Shown here piece after piece: positions 49,347-57,622 of a stretch of DNA of 64,000 bases. The notes under the pieces are model-generated. The model was given only the letters and a program-made list of their open reading frames with translations. It was not told the origin of the DNA and ran no database searches. Location of the stretch: contig JAJDEO010000063.1 in NCBI GenBank assembly GCA_029259745.1, positions 186,001-250,000 on the forward strand, in the 5' to 3' direction. The DNA is from Planctomycetota bacterium. GTDB lineage: Bacteria > Planctomycetota > B15-G4. Each line of letters starts with the position of its first letter. Within the stretch, counting starts at the first letter, position 1. Made by a program: the position numbers and the translations under genes.

Positions 49347-49382
49347 CCGCGGGCATCCACCATTATTGGAGGACGCCCGCGG
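49347..49382 (-). terminator. Terminator hairpin downstream of the 49409-50050 gene
   Basis: CCGCGGGCATCC-ACC pairs with the arm ending GGACGCCCGCGG at 49382, 13 of 15 positions, loop ATTATT. It lies 27 bp past the stop of the leftward gene at 49409. The AT-rich gap beyond it (49143-49346) shows no gene. Confidence 0.6.
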
Positions 49383-49408
49383 CGGTACTGCGATCGTGAA
49401 GCCTTGGG

Positions 49409-50050
49409 TCAGCGCGTCAGCAGCGTCGCGCGGAGGCCGGAGATCAGGTCGACTTCGTCGGGCGAGTGGAGCTCGATGAGGTCGGAGGCGAAGACGCGGA
49501 GCTGGTAGTCGTTGTCGAACGCGACCGGGTCGTTGCCGAGACCGGTGTCGGTCGAAGCAGCGAGGACCGGACCTGAGATGCCGGCATCACGAGCGAGGTC
49601 GAGCTGACGCGCGATGGTCTGGGCGTCGACCGACTCGGGCAGCTGGGCGTCACCGAAGAAGATCGGCGTGTTGGCTGCGTCGAAGGTGCCGTCCGTGGGG
49701 ACGACCAGCACGAGGCGGCCGGACATCGAGCCCGCGTTGAGACGCTCGGCCGTCTGGTTGCCGACGTACAGCACCGGCTCGGCCGTCTGGCGCGGATGCG
49801 CGAGATCGGGATCGACGCCGACGACGAGCAGCACACCGGTGGTGTACTTCGGCTGGTCAGCACGCCAGAGGTGCGTGGCCGGCGTGCCGAGCTCGAACGG
49901 CTGAACGTGCAGCAGCTCGACACCGGCGACGGGCAACACGGCGGGGAGCGCCGGCGGTCCGTCTTCAGCAAAGAGCACGGGCTTGAGTGCAACGCCGAGG
50001 CCCGCGAGGGCGAGCACTGCGACGAGAGAAGTGATGATCTTGGTCTTCAT
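49409..50050 (-). CDS. Exported protein of unknown function
   Basis: A 213-residue protein, ATG at 50050 beginning the signal anchor MKTKIITSLVAVLALAGLGVAL. The mature part starts PVLFAEDGPPALPAVLPVAG and contains VELLHVQPFELGTPATHLWR and VLVVPTDGTFDAANTPIFFG, an alpha/beta pattern with no catalytic motif I can name. It follows the hydrolase gene by 53 bp on the same strand, and a hairpin terminator closes the unit. Confidence 0.55.
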   Translation of the reverse strand: MKTKIITSLVAVLALAGLGVALKPVLFAEDGPPALPAVLPVAGVELLHVQPFELGTPATHLWRADQPKYTTGVLLVVGVDPDLAHPRQTAEPVLYVGNQTAERLNAGSMSGRLVLVVPTDGTFDAANTPIFFGDAQLPESVDAQTIARQLDLARDAGISGPVLAASTDTGLGNDPVAFDNDYQLRVFASDLIELHSPDEVDLISGLRATLLTR

Positions 50051-50103
50051 GGTTTCGTTTCGATTCGTGGAGGGAGTCTCGTTCAGATGTCGCGTGCTTC
50101 GCA

Positions 50104-52437
50104 TCACTCGGTCGTGAACTCGAGATCGTCGAAGCCGAGACGCCCTTCGTTCGAACCCGCGGTGGGCCCGAAGCGGAACGTGATCGACTTGAGGTTAGAC
50201 AGCTCGAGGTCGCTGTCATGGGTGAAGTCGGTGAGTCGAATCTTGATCGTCTCGAACTCACTGGCCCAACCCGTGCCCGTGCCGCAGCCACTGCGTTGAT
50301 AGGGCTCTTCGATGCCGCCGCCGTACGCGCCGATGTTGATCGCCGACGAGACGCCGTTGCGATCATCGAGCTGCACGGTGAAGGACAGATCGCCGAGCAC
50401 CGCCGTGGTGAGCGGGTCACGCGTGGCCTGCGCGGCTCGGAATGACAGGTAGCTCCAGTTCGTGGCGTCCGTTGCGGCCGTCACGAGGTTGAACACGAGC
50501 GTGCGTTCGGCGCCACCGTTCCACTCGAACGCCGTGCCCGACTCGCTGTCGGTGTTGCCGGCGTAGGTGAAGCCGTTGAACGGCTCGGTGGCTGAGAACG
50601 TGAAGTTCGTGTCGGGATCGTCCCAGCGGTTCTCCTGACGATCGAGCACCGTGCCCGTGACCGTGCCACCCGAGCTCGACGTCCCGAGGCCCGTGTTCGA
50701 CTCGAAGTCGTCGATCACGAACTTGCCGACGGCGGAACTCTCGCGGTACTGCAGGTCGACGACGACACACGGGTTGAAGTCGGGCGCACCGATCGGACGA
50801 AGCGATTCCCACTGACGCCACAGGAAGTCTTCGGCCGGCACGTTGCCGCGCAGGTGATGCTCCATGAGCGGCAGGATGTAGCCGCGCATGATCGTGTGCG
50901 TATCCGTGCGGTTCACCTGACACGGGCCAGCAGCGAAGATGCCGTTGCCGTTGTGGAACACGCCATGACCGGCACCATGCAGCGAGATGCCCTGACGACG
51001 TTCCGTCGCGCGACCGAAGAGCTGGAACGACTGCGTGACGTTCGAGCTCGAGCAGCCGCTCACGTCGGAGTCGGCGCCGCCGACCCAGATGTGATAGTCG
51101 ACGTCACCGGAGTTCGACGTGGCGTTGTTGAAGAACACCGTCGGCGCGATGCTCGAGACGAAGGTGATGTTGTCTTCGTCGTAGTTGGCCGGGATGAAGT
51201 CGTCGGTCAGCAGACGACGGTAGGCGCGGACGACACCCTCACCGCCGCGGCTGTGACCGATCCACGCGATGTTGTCGGTGTCGACATGGCCGTCGAGCAC
51301 GCCGCCTTCGATGATGTCGAGGTTGCCGATGAAGTAGTCGGTGTTCGTGAGCGTCGTCGTCGACGACGTCTCGATGCCCGGCACCGTGTTGTTCTGGTGA
51401 CTCATCACCACGAACCCGTACGACGCGAGGTGGTTCCCGATGTGGTCGTACCACTGGTAGTTGTGCCCGTTGCCGTGGCTGACGACGAGCAGCTTCAAGA
51501 CACCGAGCTCGCTGATGTTCGACGGGTAGAACAGGTTCTGCCCGAGGAAGTTACCGCCCGAGTAGAGCGCCTCGGTCACCGCGTACGGACCGGGCTGCGT
51601 GAGGTCGTGCACGACGTAGAAACCGGCCTCGTTCGAGTAGCCGTCGATGAGGTCGCCCTGGTCGAGCGTCCCGCTTCCGTTCGTGTCGACGACCATGTCG
51701 TAGCCGACACCCATGCTCGCGCCGGCGTCGGCGCTCAGCGTGCCGGCGTCCACCGTGAAGGTGTTCGACGCGATGTCCGTGCCCGAGAAGGTGATCGACG
51801 TCGGCGCACCGCGCACGTCGATCAGCGTGCCATCGGCGAGCCAGCCGGTGACGTCCTTGGGCGACGTGATGTAGACGTCCGCCGTCACGCCGCTCAGCGC
51901 GGCCTGCTTGGCCGGGTCGATGGCGATCGAGACGGGCGTGCCCTCGTTGAACGCGCGCACGAACTCGGCGTGCGGGTAGCTCGCGAGCGGACGGCTTGCG
52001 AGTTCGAGATCGCGGCGGTCGATGCTGAGCGTCGCGCCGTTGCTGTAGTCGTAGTCCTTCGCCTTGGCGGCATCGGCGACGACACCGAGCAGGAAGATGT
52101 CGAGCCCCGAGAGCTCGTCGTCGAGCGGGATCGTCGCGGGGAAGGTGAGCACCCCCGTGCCGGGCATCGGCCCGAGCGGAATCGAGACGAACGCGGCCGA
52201 GAAGCCGAGCGGAACAGACATGCCGAAGAGGTTCGTCGGGCCGGCATCGAGGTCGAGCGCGAGGAAGACCTCGGCGCCCGGCGTTCCGGTGATCGAGACT
52301 TGGACAGTGTCACCGGGACTCACGAGGGCGGTGTTCTGCCCATCGAGCGTGAGGTCGGAAGCCTGGGCTGATGGAACGAGGAGCGTGGACGCGAGAAGCG
52401 CCACAGCCGCTCGTCCGAGCAAGACGGTGGGATTCAT
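50104..52437 (-). CDS. Large secreted alpha/beta-hydrolase-like protein
   Basis: A 777-residue exported protein, ATG at 52437, signal peptide MNPTVLLGRAAVALLASTLL. The first 270 residues are beta-rich. The hydrolase core shows the oxyanion-region LLVVSHGNGHNYQWYDHI, nucleophile Ser396 in WIGHSRGGEGVV, and a candidate His in LHGAGHGVFHNGNG. This is the pattern of PAF-acetylhydrolase/chlorophyllase-type esterases. The last 180 residues (KFVIDDFESNTGLG to the end) are a carbohydrate-module-like sandwich. Likely an extracellular esterase or lipase; substrate unknown. Confidence 0.75.
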   Translation of the reverse strand: MNPTVLLGRAAVALLASTLLVPSAQASDLTLDGQNTALVSPGDTVQVSITGTPGAEVFLALDLDAGPTNLFGMSVPLGFSAAFVSIPLGPMPGTGVLTFPATIPLDDELSGLDIFLLGVVADAAKAKDYDYSNGATLSIDRRDLELASRPLASYPHAEFVRAFNEGTPVSIAIDPAKQAALSGVTADVYITSPKDVTGWLADGTLIDVRGAPTSITFSGTDIASNTFTVDAGTLSADAGASMGVGYDMVVDTNGSGTLDQGDLIDGYSNEAGFYVVHDLTQPGPYAVTEALYSGGNFLGQNLFYPSNISELGVLKLLVVSHGNGHNYQWYDHIGNHLASYGFVVMSHQNNTVPGIETSSTTTLTNTDYFIGNLDIIEGGVLDGHVDTDNIAWIGHSRGGEGVVRAYRRLLTDDFIPANYDEDNITFVSSIAPTVFFNNATSNSGDVDYHIWVGGADSDVSGCSSSNVTQSFQLFGRATERRQGISLHGAGHGVFHNGNGIFAAGPCQVNRTDTHTIMRGYILPLMEHHLRGNVPAEDFLWRQWESLRPIGAPDFNPCVVVDLQYRESSAVGKFVIDDFESNTGLGTSSSGGTVTGTVLDRQENRWDDPDTNFTFSATEPFNGFTYAGNTDSESGTAFEWNGGAERTLVFNLVTAATDATNWSYLSFRAAQATRDPLTTAVLGDLSFTVQLDDRNGVSSAINIGAYGGGIEEPYQRSGCGTGTGWASEFETIKIRLTDFTHDSDLELSNLKSITFRFGPTAGSNEGRLGFDDLEFTTE

Positions 52438-52623
52438 CAGGGAGACCGGAGAGGAGTCGAGTGCTCGCGGCGGAACGCGACGGGAGACGCGCCGGTCAGC
52501 GAGCGAGAGAGTGCCCAGCAGCGTACCAGGCCACGCGAAACGTGCTTGCCCGCCGTCTCGATCTGAACCCTGCGTCGGCCCGGCTGCTATGCTGCGCGCG
52601 ATCCCTCGGAAACGCCTCGACGC

Positions 52624-55608
52624 ATGTCGCTTCTCGTTGATCTCGCCCGCGCCCGCGGCGGTTCGCTGCGCTGGCACGACGCACTCGCCGCCCTGCGTGA
52701 GCTGCCCGCGCTCCCCGACGACCATGACGAGTCGTTGGGCACGTGGTTCGCCGCGCTTTGCGATCGCGTCGCGGCCGTGCACGCCGAGGGGAAGGCGCTC
52801 GGCGATCTCGATCCGCATCGCGCGGAGTTCGTCGTCGCGGAGAACACGCTCGAGGACGGCGATGGCGGGTATGTCGTCTCGGCCCAGCTCGTCGCGCGCC
52901 CAGCGGACAGCTCGCCGTCGCTCTTCTACATGAGCCCGGCGCGCTTCGATCTGTCGCAGTCGGACGACGCCGCGCCGCCGACGCCGGAGGACGACGTCTA
53001 CGCCCTCGGGGTCATGCTCTACGAGGGTCTGACGCTCCAGCGCCCCTTCTCGGCCATCGGACGCGCCACGCTCCGGACGGAGGTCCGCCGCGGCGTTCCG
53101 CCCGATCCGCGCACGCTGCGCCGCGATGTGCCCGCCCACCTCGCGATCGTCGCCGAGCATGCGATGGCCCGGCGTCCCCGACGTCGACACGCCGACGCGC
53201 GCGAGCTCGCCGACGACGTCCGACGCGCGTTGCTCGGTGTCCGCCCGCGGGCGCGGCGGCCCTCGCTCTGGGCCCGCGGCTGGACGTCGCTCGTCCGACA
53301 CCCCGGCCGCACGTTCCTACGCGTGCTGACGGGCGCGGTCCTGCTCGGCTCGATCGGCGCGGCGGCCTGGATGTTCCGCGAGGCTCAGAGCGCAGGCGAA
53401 CGCGTCGCGACGGCCCAGTCGCTCGCGGCCGATCAGGAGCGCATCGCCGAGGAGCGCCGCCTGATGGTCGAGCGCTTCCAAGCCGAGGCCGAGTCGGCGG
53501 CCGAACGCTGGCGCACCGCGAGTGAAGAGTCGCTTGCCGCGCAGGAAGACCAAGAGCGCGCGCTGCTCGCGGCACAGCGTGCCGAACAAACGGCGGAGCT
53601 GGCGCGTGAGAGCCGCGAGCGGGCGGCCTGGAATGCCTACGTGTCGACGTTGAGTGCCGTGGTCACGGCGCAGGAGGCCGGCGATGCTTCGGCGGCGCGC
53701 GACCTGCTCGCTCGCTGCCCGGCAGGATTGCGCGGGTGGCTCTGGGATCACCTCTCGTGGCAGCTGGATCCCGCGACGTCGTGGTCGTTCGACTTCAGCG
53801 AGGGTGCGACGTGGGCCGCCGACCTCGGTGCCGACGGCATCGCGGCGTGGCGCGTCGGCGCACTCGTCGTCGCGGGGCTCGAGGGCGGGCCGGTTGCTGT
53901 GACGCTTCCGAAGGAACTCGGTGGAGCGTTGACGGCGGCCCGCTGGCTGCCCGAGGGTGTCGGCGGTGAAGCCGAGCTTGTCGTGGGTGACAGCAATGGC
54001 TCGCTGCACTTCGTGCGCGTCGTCGACGGCGTCACGGAGCGGCTCGCCACGTGGACGGGACCGACGTCGGCCGTGCGCAGTCTTGCGATCACCGCGGCCT
54101 CGACGACTGGCCGGCGCGTCATGAGCGGGCACACCGACGGATCGCTCTGGGTCTGGTCGCTCGACAAGGGCACGCCGCGCCACGTCTGTCGTCCGACCGG
54201 ATCGTCGCCCCCGATCGAGAGGATTGCCACCGACTCGTCGGGCGCGCTCCTCGCCGCGATGACCAACGCCGGAGTCGCCCTGTGGGACGCCGAGACGGGT
54301 CGCGCGATCGACGTCTTCACGGCCGGTCCGATTCACGGCGCAGCCTTCGCGCCCGATGGCCGGCGCATCGCGCTTCTCGTCGGTGACGCGATCGAGATCT
54401 GGGACGCGTTGGGCGGCGACCGTCTTGCGGCGTGCCCGCTCGGCGCGCCGGGAAGTGCGTTGACGTTCGTCGACGGCGGGACGCGCATGCTCGTGGGCTG
54501 CGCCGACGGCGCTTGGCGCTCGGTGACGCTCGATCCGCTCACGATCGAAGCGACGATTCCCGGGCATGACGACGAGATCCTCGCCGTGCGCGCGGTCGCC
54601 GACGGGCGCGTCATCACGGTGGCCGCAGACGGCGTCGTGCGTCTCGGAAGTCGTGCGCTCTCGACGCGCTGCCCGATCGAACTCGGCGGGCCGGCGCGCG
54701 CGCTGGACGTGAAGGCCGACCGCCTCGTCGTCACGTCCGTGTCCGGCGACGTCAACCTGCTCGATGCAAGAACCGGTCATGTGATCGCGGCGCAGTCCGG
54801 TCAGGTCGCCGCCGCGCTCGACAATGCGGCGACGACGCTCGTGTGCATCGACCGCGTCGGTCTCGTCACGCTCTGGTCGGCGCGCACGGGCGAACGACTC
54901 GGCGAGGCACCGCTCGCGGTCGGTCGGGTCGAGGCTCTGGCCGTCGCGTCGCAGGGCTTCGGCCCCTCGTCGGGACGCACGCTCGCCGTGGGGGCGATCG
55001 CGCCGGACGGCTCGCGCAGCGTCAAGGTGCTCGGCGTCGAGCCGACGGGCGGCGTCGAGGTGCTCGGGCGCTTCGACGTTGCCGCGGTGCCGATGGCGGA
55101 GCTGGACTTCGCAGACGACGGGGCGCTGACGCTGCGTGCACCGGGCGCGCCGCCGCGTCGCTGGCGCTGGACGGACGGCGCGGTCGTGGAAGGCAGTGCG
55201 CCGGCAGCCGACGACATCGCGCAGCGGCTCACGCGCGACGGGCGTCGGCGCGTCGAGCTCGTCGGCGGCTTCGTCACGTTCACGGATCGCGAGACGGACA
55301 CGGTGCTCGCGCGCTGGGCGTCGAGCGCGCCGATCGTCGACGTCGCTGTCACGGATGCCGACGCGGTCGTCATCCTCGACGAGAACGGCAGCCTCACGAT
55401 GCGCCACCGCTACCTCAAAGACGTGCGCCCGTGGTGCGAGGCGGCCGCGCACCGCGCGACGATGCGCTCGTTCGTCGAGGGCCTCGCGGTCGAAGGCCTT
55501 ACGCGCGACGAGGCCCTCGCACGGATCACCGACCACGCCGCACTCGACGAATCGCACAGCGCCGCCGCCGCCTCGCTCGTCAAGAGCACCTGGCGCCGCA
55601 CGCCGTAG
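52624..55608 (+). CDS. Pseudokinase - transmembrane - WD40-like beta-propeller protein
   Basis: A 994-residue membrane protein. Residues 1-215 are the C-lobe of a Hanks-type kinase: FYMSPARF (for YMSPE) and DVYALGVMLYEGLTLQRPFS are clear, but the glycine loop and catalytic Lys lobe are missing altogether. HRDLKPxN reads LGDLDPHR at 59-66 (Asp61 kept, Lys and Asn lost), and no DFG is found. One membrane helix (FLRVLTGAVLLGSIGAAAW, about 232-250) and a Glu/Ala coiled coil (255-345) follow. The remainder is a WD40-like propeller (WAADLGADGIAAWRVG, GHTDGSLWVWSLDKG). It is a predicted inactive kinase that probably binds a partner. Confidence 0.78.
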   Translation: MSLLVDLARARGGSLRWHDALAALRELPALPDDHDESLGTWFAALCDRVAAVHAEGKALGDLDPHRAEFVVAENTLEDGDGGYVVSAQLVARPADSSPSLFYMSPARFDLSQSDDAAPPTPEDDVYALGVMLYEGLTLQRPFSAIGRATLRTEVRRGVPPDPRTLRRDVPAHLAIVAEHAMARRPRRRHADARELADDVRRALLGVRPRARRPSLWARGWTSLVRHPGRTFLRVLTGAVLLGSIGAAAWMFREAQSAGERVATAQSLAADQERIAEERRLMVERFQAEAESAAERWRTASEESLAAQEDQERALLAAQRAEQTAELARESRERAAWNAYVSTLSAVVTAQEAGDASAARDLLARCPAGLRGWLWDHLSWQLDPATSWSFDFSEGATWAADLGADGIAAWRVGALVVAGLEGGPVAVTLPKELGGALTAARWLPEGVGGEAELVVGDSNGSLHFVRVVDGVTERLATWTGPTSAVRSLAITAASTTGRRVMSGHTDGSLWVWSLDKGTPRHVCRPTGSSPPIERIATDSSGALLAAMTNAGVALWDAETGRAIDVFTAGPIHGAAFAPDGRRIALLVGDAIEIWDALGGDRLAACPLGAPGSALTFVDGGTRMLVGCADGAWRSVTLDPLTIEATIPGHDDEILAVRAVADGRVITVAADGVVRLGSRALSTRCPIELGGPARALDVKADRLVVTSVSGDVNLLDARTGHVIAAQSGQVAAALDNAATTLVCIDRVGLVTLWSARTGERLGEAPLAVGRVEALAVASQGFGPSSGRTLAVGAIAPDGSRSVKVLGVEPTGGVEVLGRFDVAAVPMAELDFADDGALTLRAPGAPPRRWRWTDGAVVEGSAPAADDIAQRLTRDGRRRVELVGGFVTFTDRETDTVLARWASSAPIVDVAVTDADAVVILDENGSLTMRHRYLKDVRPWCEAAAHRATMRSFVEGLAVEGLTRDEALARITDHAALDESHSAAAASLVKSTWRRTP

Positions 55609-55639
55609 CCCGCGCCTCGCGTCCTTCAGAAGCGCACGA

Positions 55640-55882
55640 TCAGGTTGGCGCGTGCTCGCTGGAGGAGGACGAGGAGTGTGAGGTCGTCGCGACGCGACCC
55701 GTCAGCGGCCGGACTCCTCCGGGCGTCTCGTCGGCGCGGGTGACGCGCTCGTGGGGCCCGCTTGCGGGGCGAACTGGCGACGTTGCTTGAGCGCGCGGCT
55801 CGCGCTGCGGAAAGCTGCCGTTTGCGGACGGCGTTGGGCTCGTGATCGAACCATGGGTTTCATCCTTGGAGTTCTTTCCCAT
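55640..55882 (-). CDS. Possible small protein, low confidence
   Basis: An 80-codon frame starting MGKNSKDETHGSITSPTPSA and ending in a Ser-rich tail (TTSHSSSSSSEHAPT). It starts 52 bp downstream of nnrD on the same strand. No clear SD, family or secondary structure; it reads as a disordered polar peptide. It occupies most of the 326-bp gap between the pseudokinase gene and nnrD. It may be a chance frame. Confidence 0.25.
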   Translation of the reverse strand: MGKNSKDETHGSITSPTPSANGSFPQREPRAQATSPVRPASGPHERVTRADETPGGVRPLTGRVATTSHSSSSSSEHAPT

Positions 55883-55934
55883 GAATATCGATCGCCCGTG
55901 TGTGGATCTCGTGAAGATGCCGTGCCGGTCTGGC

Positions 55935-56813
55935 TCATTTGTGCGCGAACGTCTCGAGCGCCCGCCCGAGCTGCTCGGCGACGTCCATCGGCAGCAGCGC
56001 GCGCTCGCCGAGTGCGCGGGCGGCTTCATCGGCGGCGCGGGCGTGGGCGGCCACGGCGAGGGCCGTCGTGCGGGCGGGGTCGTCGCTGTCTTGGGCCAGC
56101 AGCGTGGCGCAGACGCCGGCGAGTACGTCACCCATCCCGCCCGTGGCCATGCCGGGGTTGCCGCCCTGCTCGACGTAGGTGCGCTGGCCATCCGTGACGA
56201 CCGTGTGGTGGCCCTTGAGGACGACGACGACGCGGCCTTCGAAGCGCTGGGCGAGCTCCTCGGCCACGCGCCGACGGCCGCCATCGTCGCGCGGCGTGGC
56301 GTCGCGGCCCGTCAAGCGCGCGAACTCGCCGGGATGGGGCGTGAGGACCGTGGTGGCGCGACGCGTGTCGAGCAGCTCGAGTCCGGCCTGGGCGAGGGCG
56401 TTGAGGCCGTCGGCGTCGAGGACGAGCGGCACGTCGACGTCGGTGATGAGCTGCGTGACGAGCGCAGCTGTGGCGGGTTCCGCGCCGAGCCCGGGGCCGA
56501 CGACGACCGCCCCGCAGCGCGCAGCGGCCGCCAGGATCGCGTCCCGATCGTCCGTGTGAGTCCACTCGCCGCCGCGACGACCGCGCACGACGATCGCGAA
56601 CGGCACCGCGGGCAGCACTTCGGCCACGACGGTGTCGGGCAGCGCGAGGTGCACGAATCCTGCGCCTGAGCGCCCCGCGCCGAGAGCTGCGAGGATCGCC
56701 GCGCCGGGATAGGCGTGCGAGCCGGCGACCACGAGAACCGCGCCGCGCGTGCCCTTGTGGGCGTCGACGGCGAGTGCGACGGGGACGGACGGCGTGAGTG
56801 TAGGCGACGTCAT
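55935..56813 (-). CDS. nnrD: ADP/ATP-dependent NAD(P)H-hydrate dehydratase
   Basis: Repairs hydrated NAD(P)H. It has 292 residues from the ATG at 56813: the dehydratase domain alone, without the epimerase half found in fused NnrD proteins. Ribokinase-like features: HKGTRGAVLVVAGSHAYPGA, VVGPGLG, LVLDADGLNALAQ, LTPHPGEFARLTGR, VVVLKGHHTVV, and the nucleotide/catalytic loop GNPGMATGGMGDVLAG. Divergent from the bifunctional nuclease gene across 79 bp. Confidence 0.93.
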   Translation of the reverse strand: MTSPTLTPSVPVALAVDAHKGTRGAVLVVAGSHAYPGAAILAALGAGRSGAGFVHLALPDTVVAEVLPAVPFAIVVRGRRGGEWTHTDDRDAILAAAARCGAVVVGPGLGAEPATAALVTQLITDVDVPLVLDADGLNALAQAGLELLDTRRATTVLTPHPGEFARLTGRDATPRDDGGRRRVAEELAQRFEGRVVVVLKGHHTVVTDGQRTYVEQGGNPGMATGGMGDVLAGVCATLLAQDSDDPARTTALAVAAHARAADEAARALGERALLPMDVAEQLGRALETFAHK

Positions 56814-56892
56814 CGGGCGTCCTTCGGAAAGGGACACGAAGTGAACACGAGTGCACCATGACTTCGGCGTTTCGACTGCTACGATCGAGGCC

Positions 56893-57318
56893 ATGAAGGA
56901 GGTCGAACTCTGCCGCATCCTGCAAACCGACCAGCCGCACCCGGCGTGTCGGTTGTACCTCCGTGAGCGCGATGGCGGGCGTGTGTTCCCGATCGTCATC
57001 GGTCGCGCGGAGATGGACGAGATCCATCGCAAGGTCCACGGCTCCGAGCCGACCCGCCCGATGACGCACGATCTGCTGCGCTCGCTCATGGCAGCCACGG
57101 AGACGACGCTCCAGCGCGTCGAGATCATCTCGCTCGAGCACGAGATCTTCCACGCGCGGATGCACTTCGAGCGAGACGGCGGCGAGGGCTTCGAGCTCGA
57201 TGCACGGCCGTCCGACGCGATCGCGATCGCCACGAGCTTCGGCGCACCGCTGTTCGTGGCTGACGAGATCCTCGACGCCGTCGGCATCGTCGAGCGCGCA
57301 CCGCCGGGCGCCCGCTGA
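56893..57318 (+). CDS. Bifunctional nuclease family protein (DUF151)
   Basis: A 141-residue protein from the ATG at 56893. Conserved blocks: EVELCRILQ, YLRERDGGRVFPIVIGRAEM, RPMTHDLLRSLM, and ELDARPSDAIAIATSFGAPL with the PSDAI signature. The DUF151/BFN family takes its name from a reported DNase/RNase activity in a plant member. Its bacterial role is unsettled. Cytosolic, single domain. Confidence 0.9.
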   Translation: MKEVELCRILQTDQPHPACRLYLRERDGGRVFPIVIGRAEMDEIHRKVHGSEPTRPMTHDLLRSLMAATETTLQRVEIISLEHEIFHARMHFERDGGEGFELDARPSDAIAIATSFGAPLFVADEILDAVGIVERAPPGAR

Positions 57319-57372
57319 AGCTCACCCTGGCGCGCGGCGCGCTTGCCTCCCACAATGCCCCCACGACTGCCG

Positions 57373-57389
57373 TCCAGCCCCGGGCTGGA
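57373..57389. terminator. Palindromic hairpin between nuclease gene and tRNA-Ser
   Basis: TCCAGCCCCGGGCTGGA, eight pairs around one C (or seven pairs with a CCG loop). It lies 55 bp after the nuclease stop and 16 bp before the tRNA. A likely terminator of the nuclease transcript, or a structure near the tRNA promoter. Confidence 0.45.
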
Positions 57390-57404
57390 ACACGTGCGTC
57401 CCGC

Positions 57405-57492
57405 GGAGGGGTGGCAGAGTGGTCGATTGCGACGGTCTTGAAAACCGTTAGTCCGCAAGGGCTCGTGGGTTCGAATCCCACTCCCTCCGCCA
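57405..57492 (+). tRNA. tRNA-Ser (anticodon TGA)
   Basis: An 88-nt gene including the encoded CCA. Acceptor GGAGGGG pairs with TCCCTCC (one G-T). Anticodon arm ACGGT-CTTGAAA-ACCGT gives TGA. A long class II variable arm (AGTCCGCAAGGGCT) marks serine. T arm GTGGG-TTCGAAT-CCCAC. Discriminator G. Reads UCA and probably other UCN codons. Confidence 0.97.
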
Positions 57493-57559
57493 CTTGTTCG
57501 GCCGCCACTTGTTCGGCCGCCATGATTCGGCCGCCACTTCTTGGCCGCCACGTGTTCGG
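57487..57559. repeat. Five tandem 14-15-bp repeats growing out of the tRNA-Ser 3' end
   Basis: The unit CCGCCACTTGTTCGG occurs at 57487-57501 and 57502-57516 (identical), then CCGCCATGATTCGG (57517-57530), CCGCCACTTCTTGG (57531-57544) and CCGCCACGTGTTCGG (57545-57559), followed by a partial CCGCCG. The first copy begins inside the tRNA (its final CCGCCA), so every unit repeats the tRNA's terminal bases. There are no spacers, so it is not a CRISPR array. Confidence 0.75.
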
Positions 57560-57622
57560 CCGCCGTTCTCTCCAGGCCGACATCGCGACGCATGACTGCG
57601 GAGGGCTTGGCGTCGTCAGGCG

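Noticed and set aside
52438..53301. Extension of the secreted hydrolase frame upstream of its signal peptide
   Set aside because: The extra 288 codons lie antisense to the pseudokinase gene and are Arg-rich; the signal peptide at 52437 fixes the start.
57487..57559. CRISPR array
   Set aside because: Units are 14-15 bp, directly adjacent with no unique spacers, and no cas genes are present.
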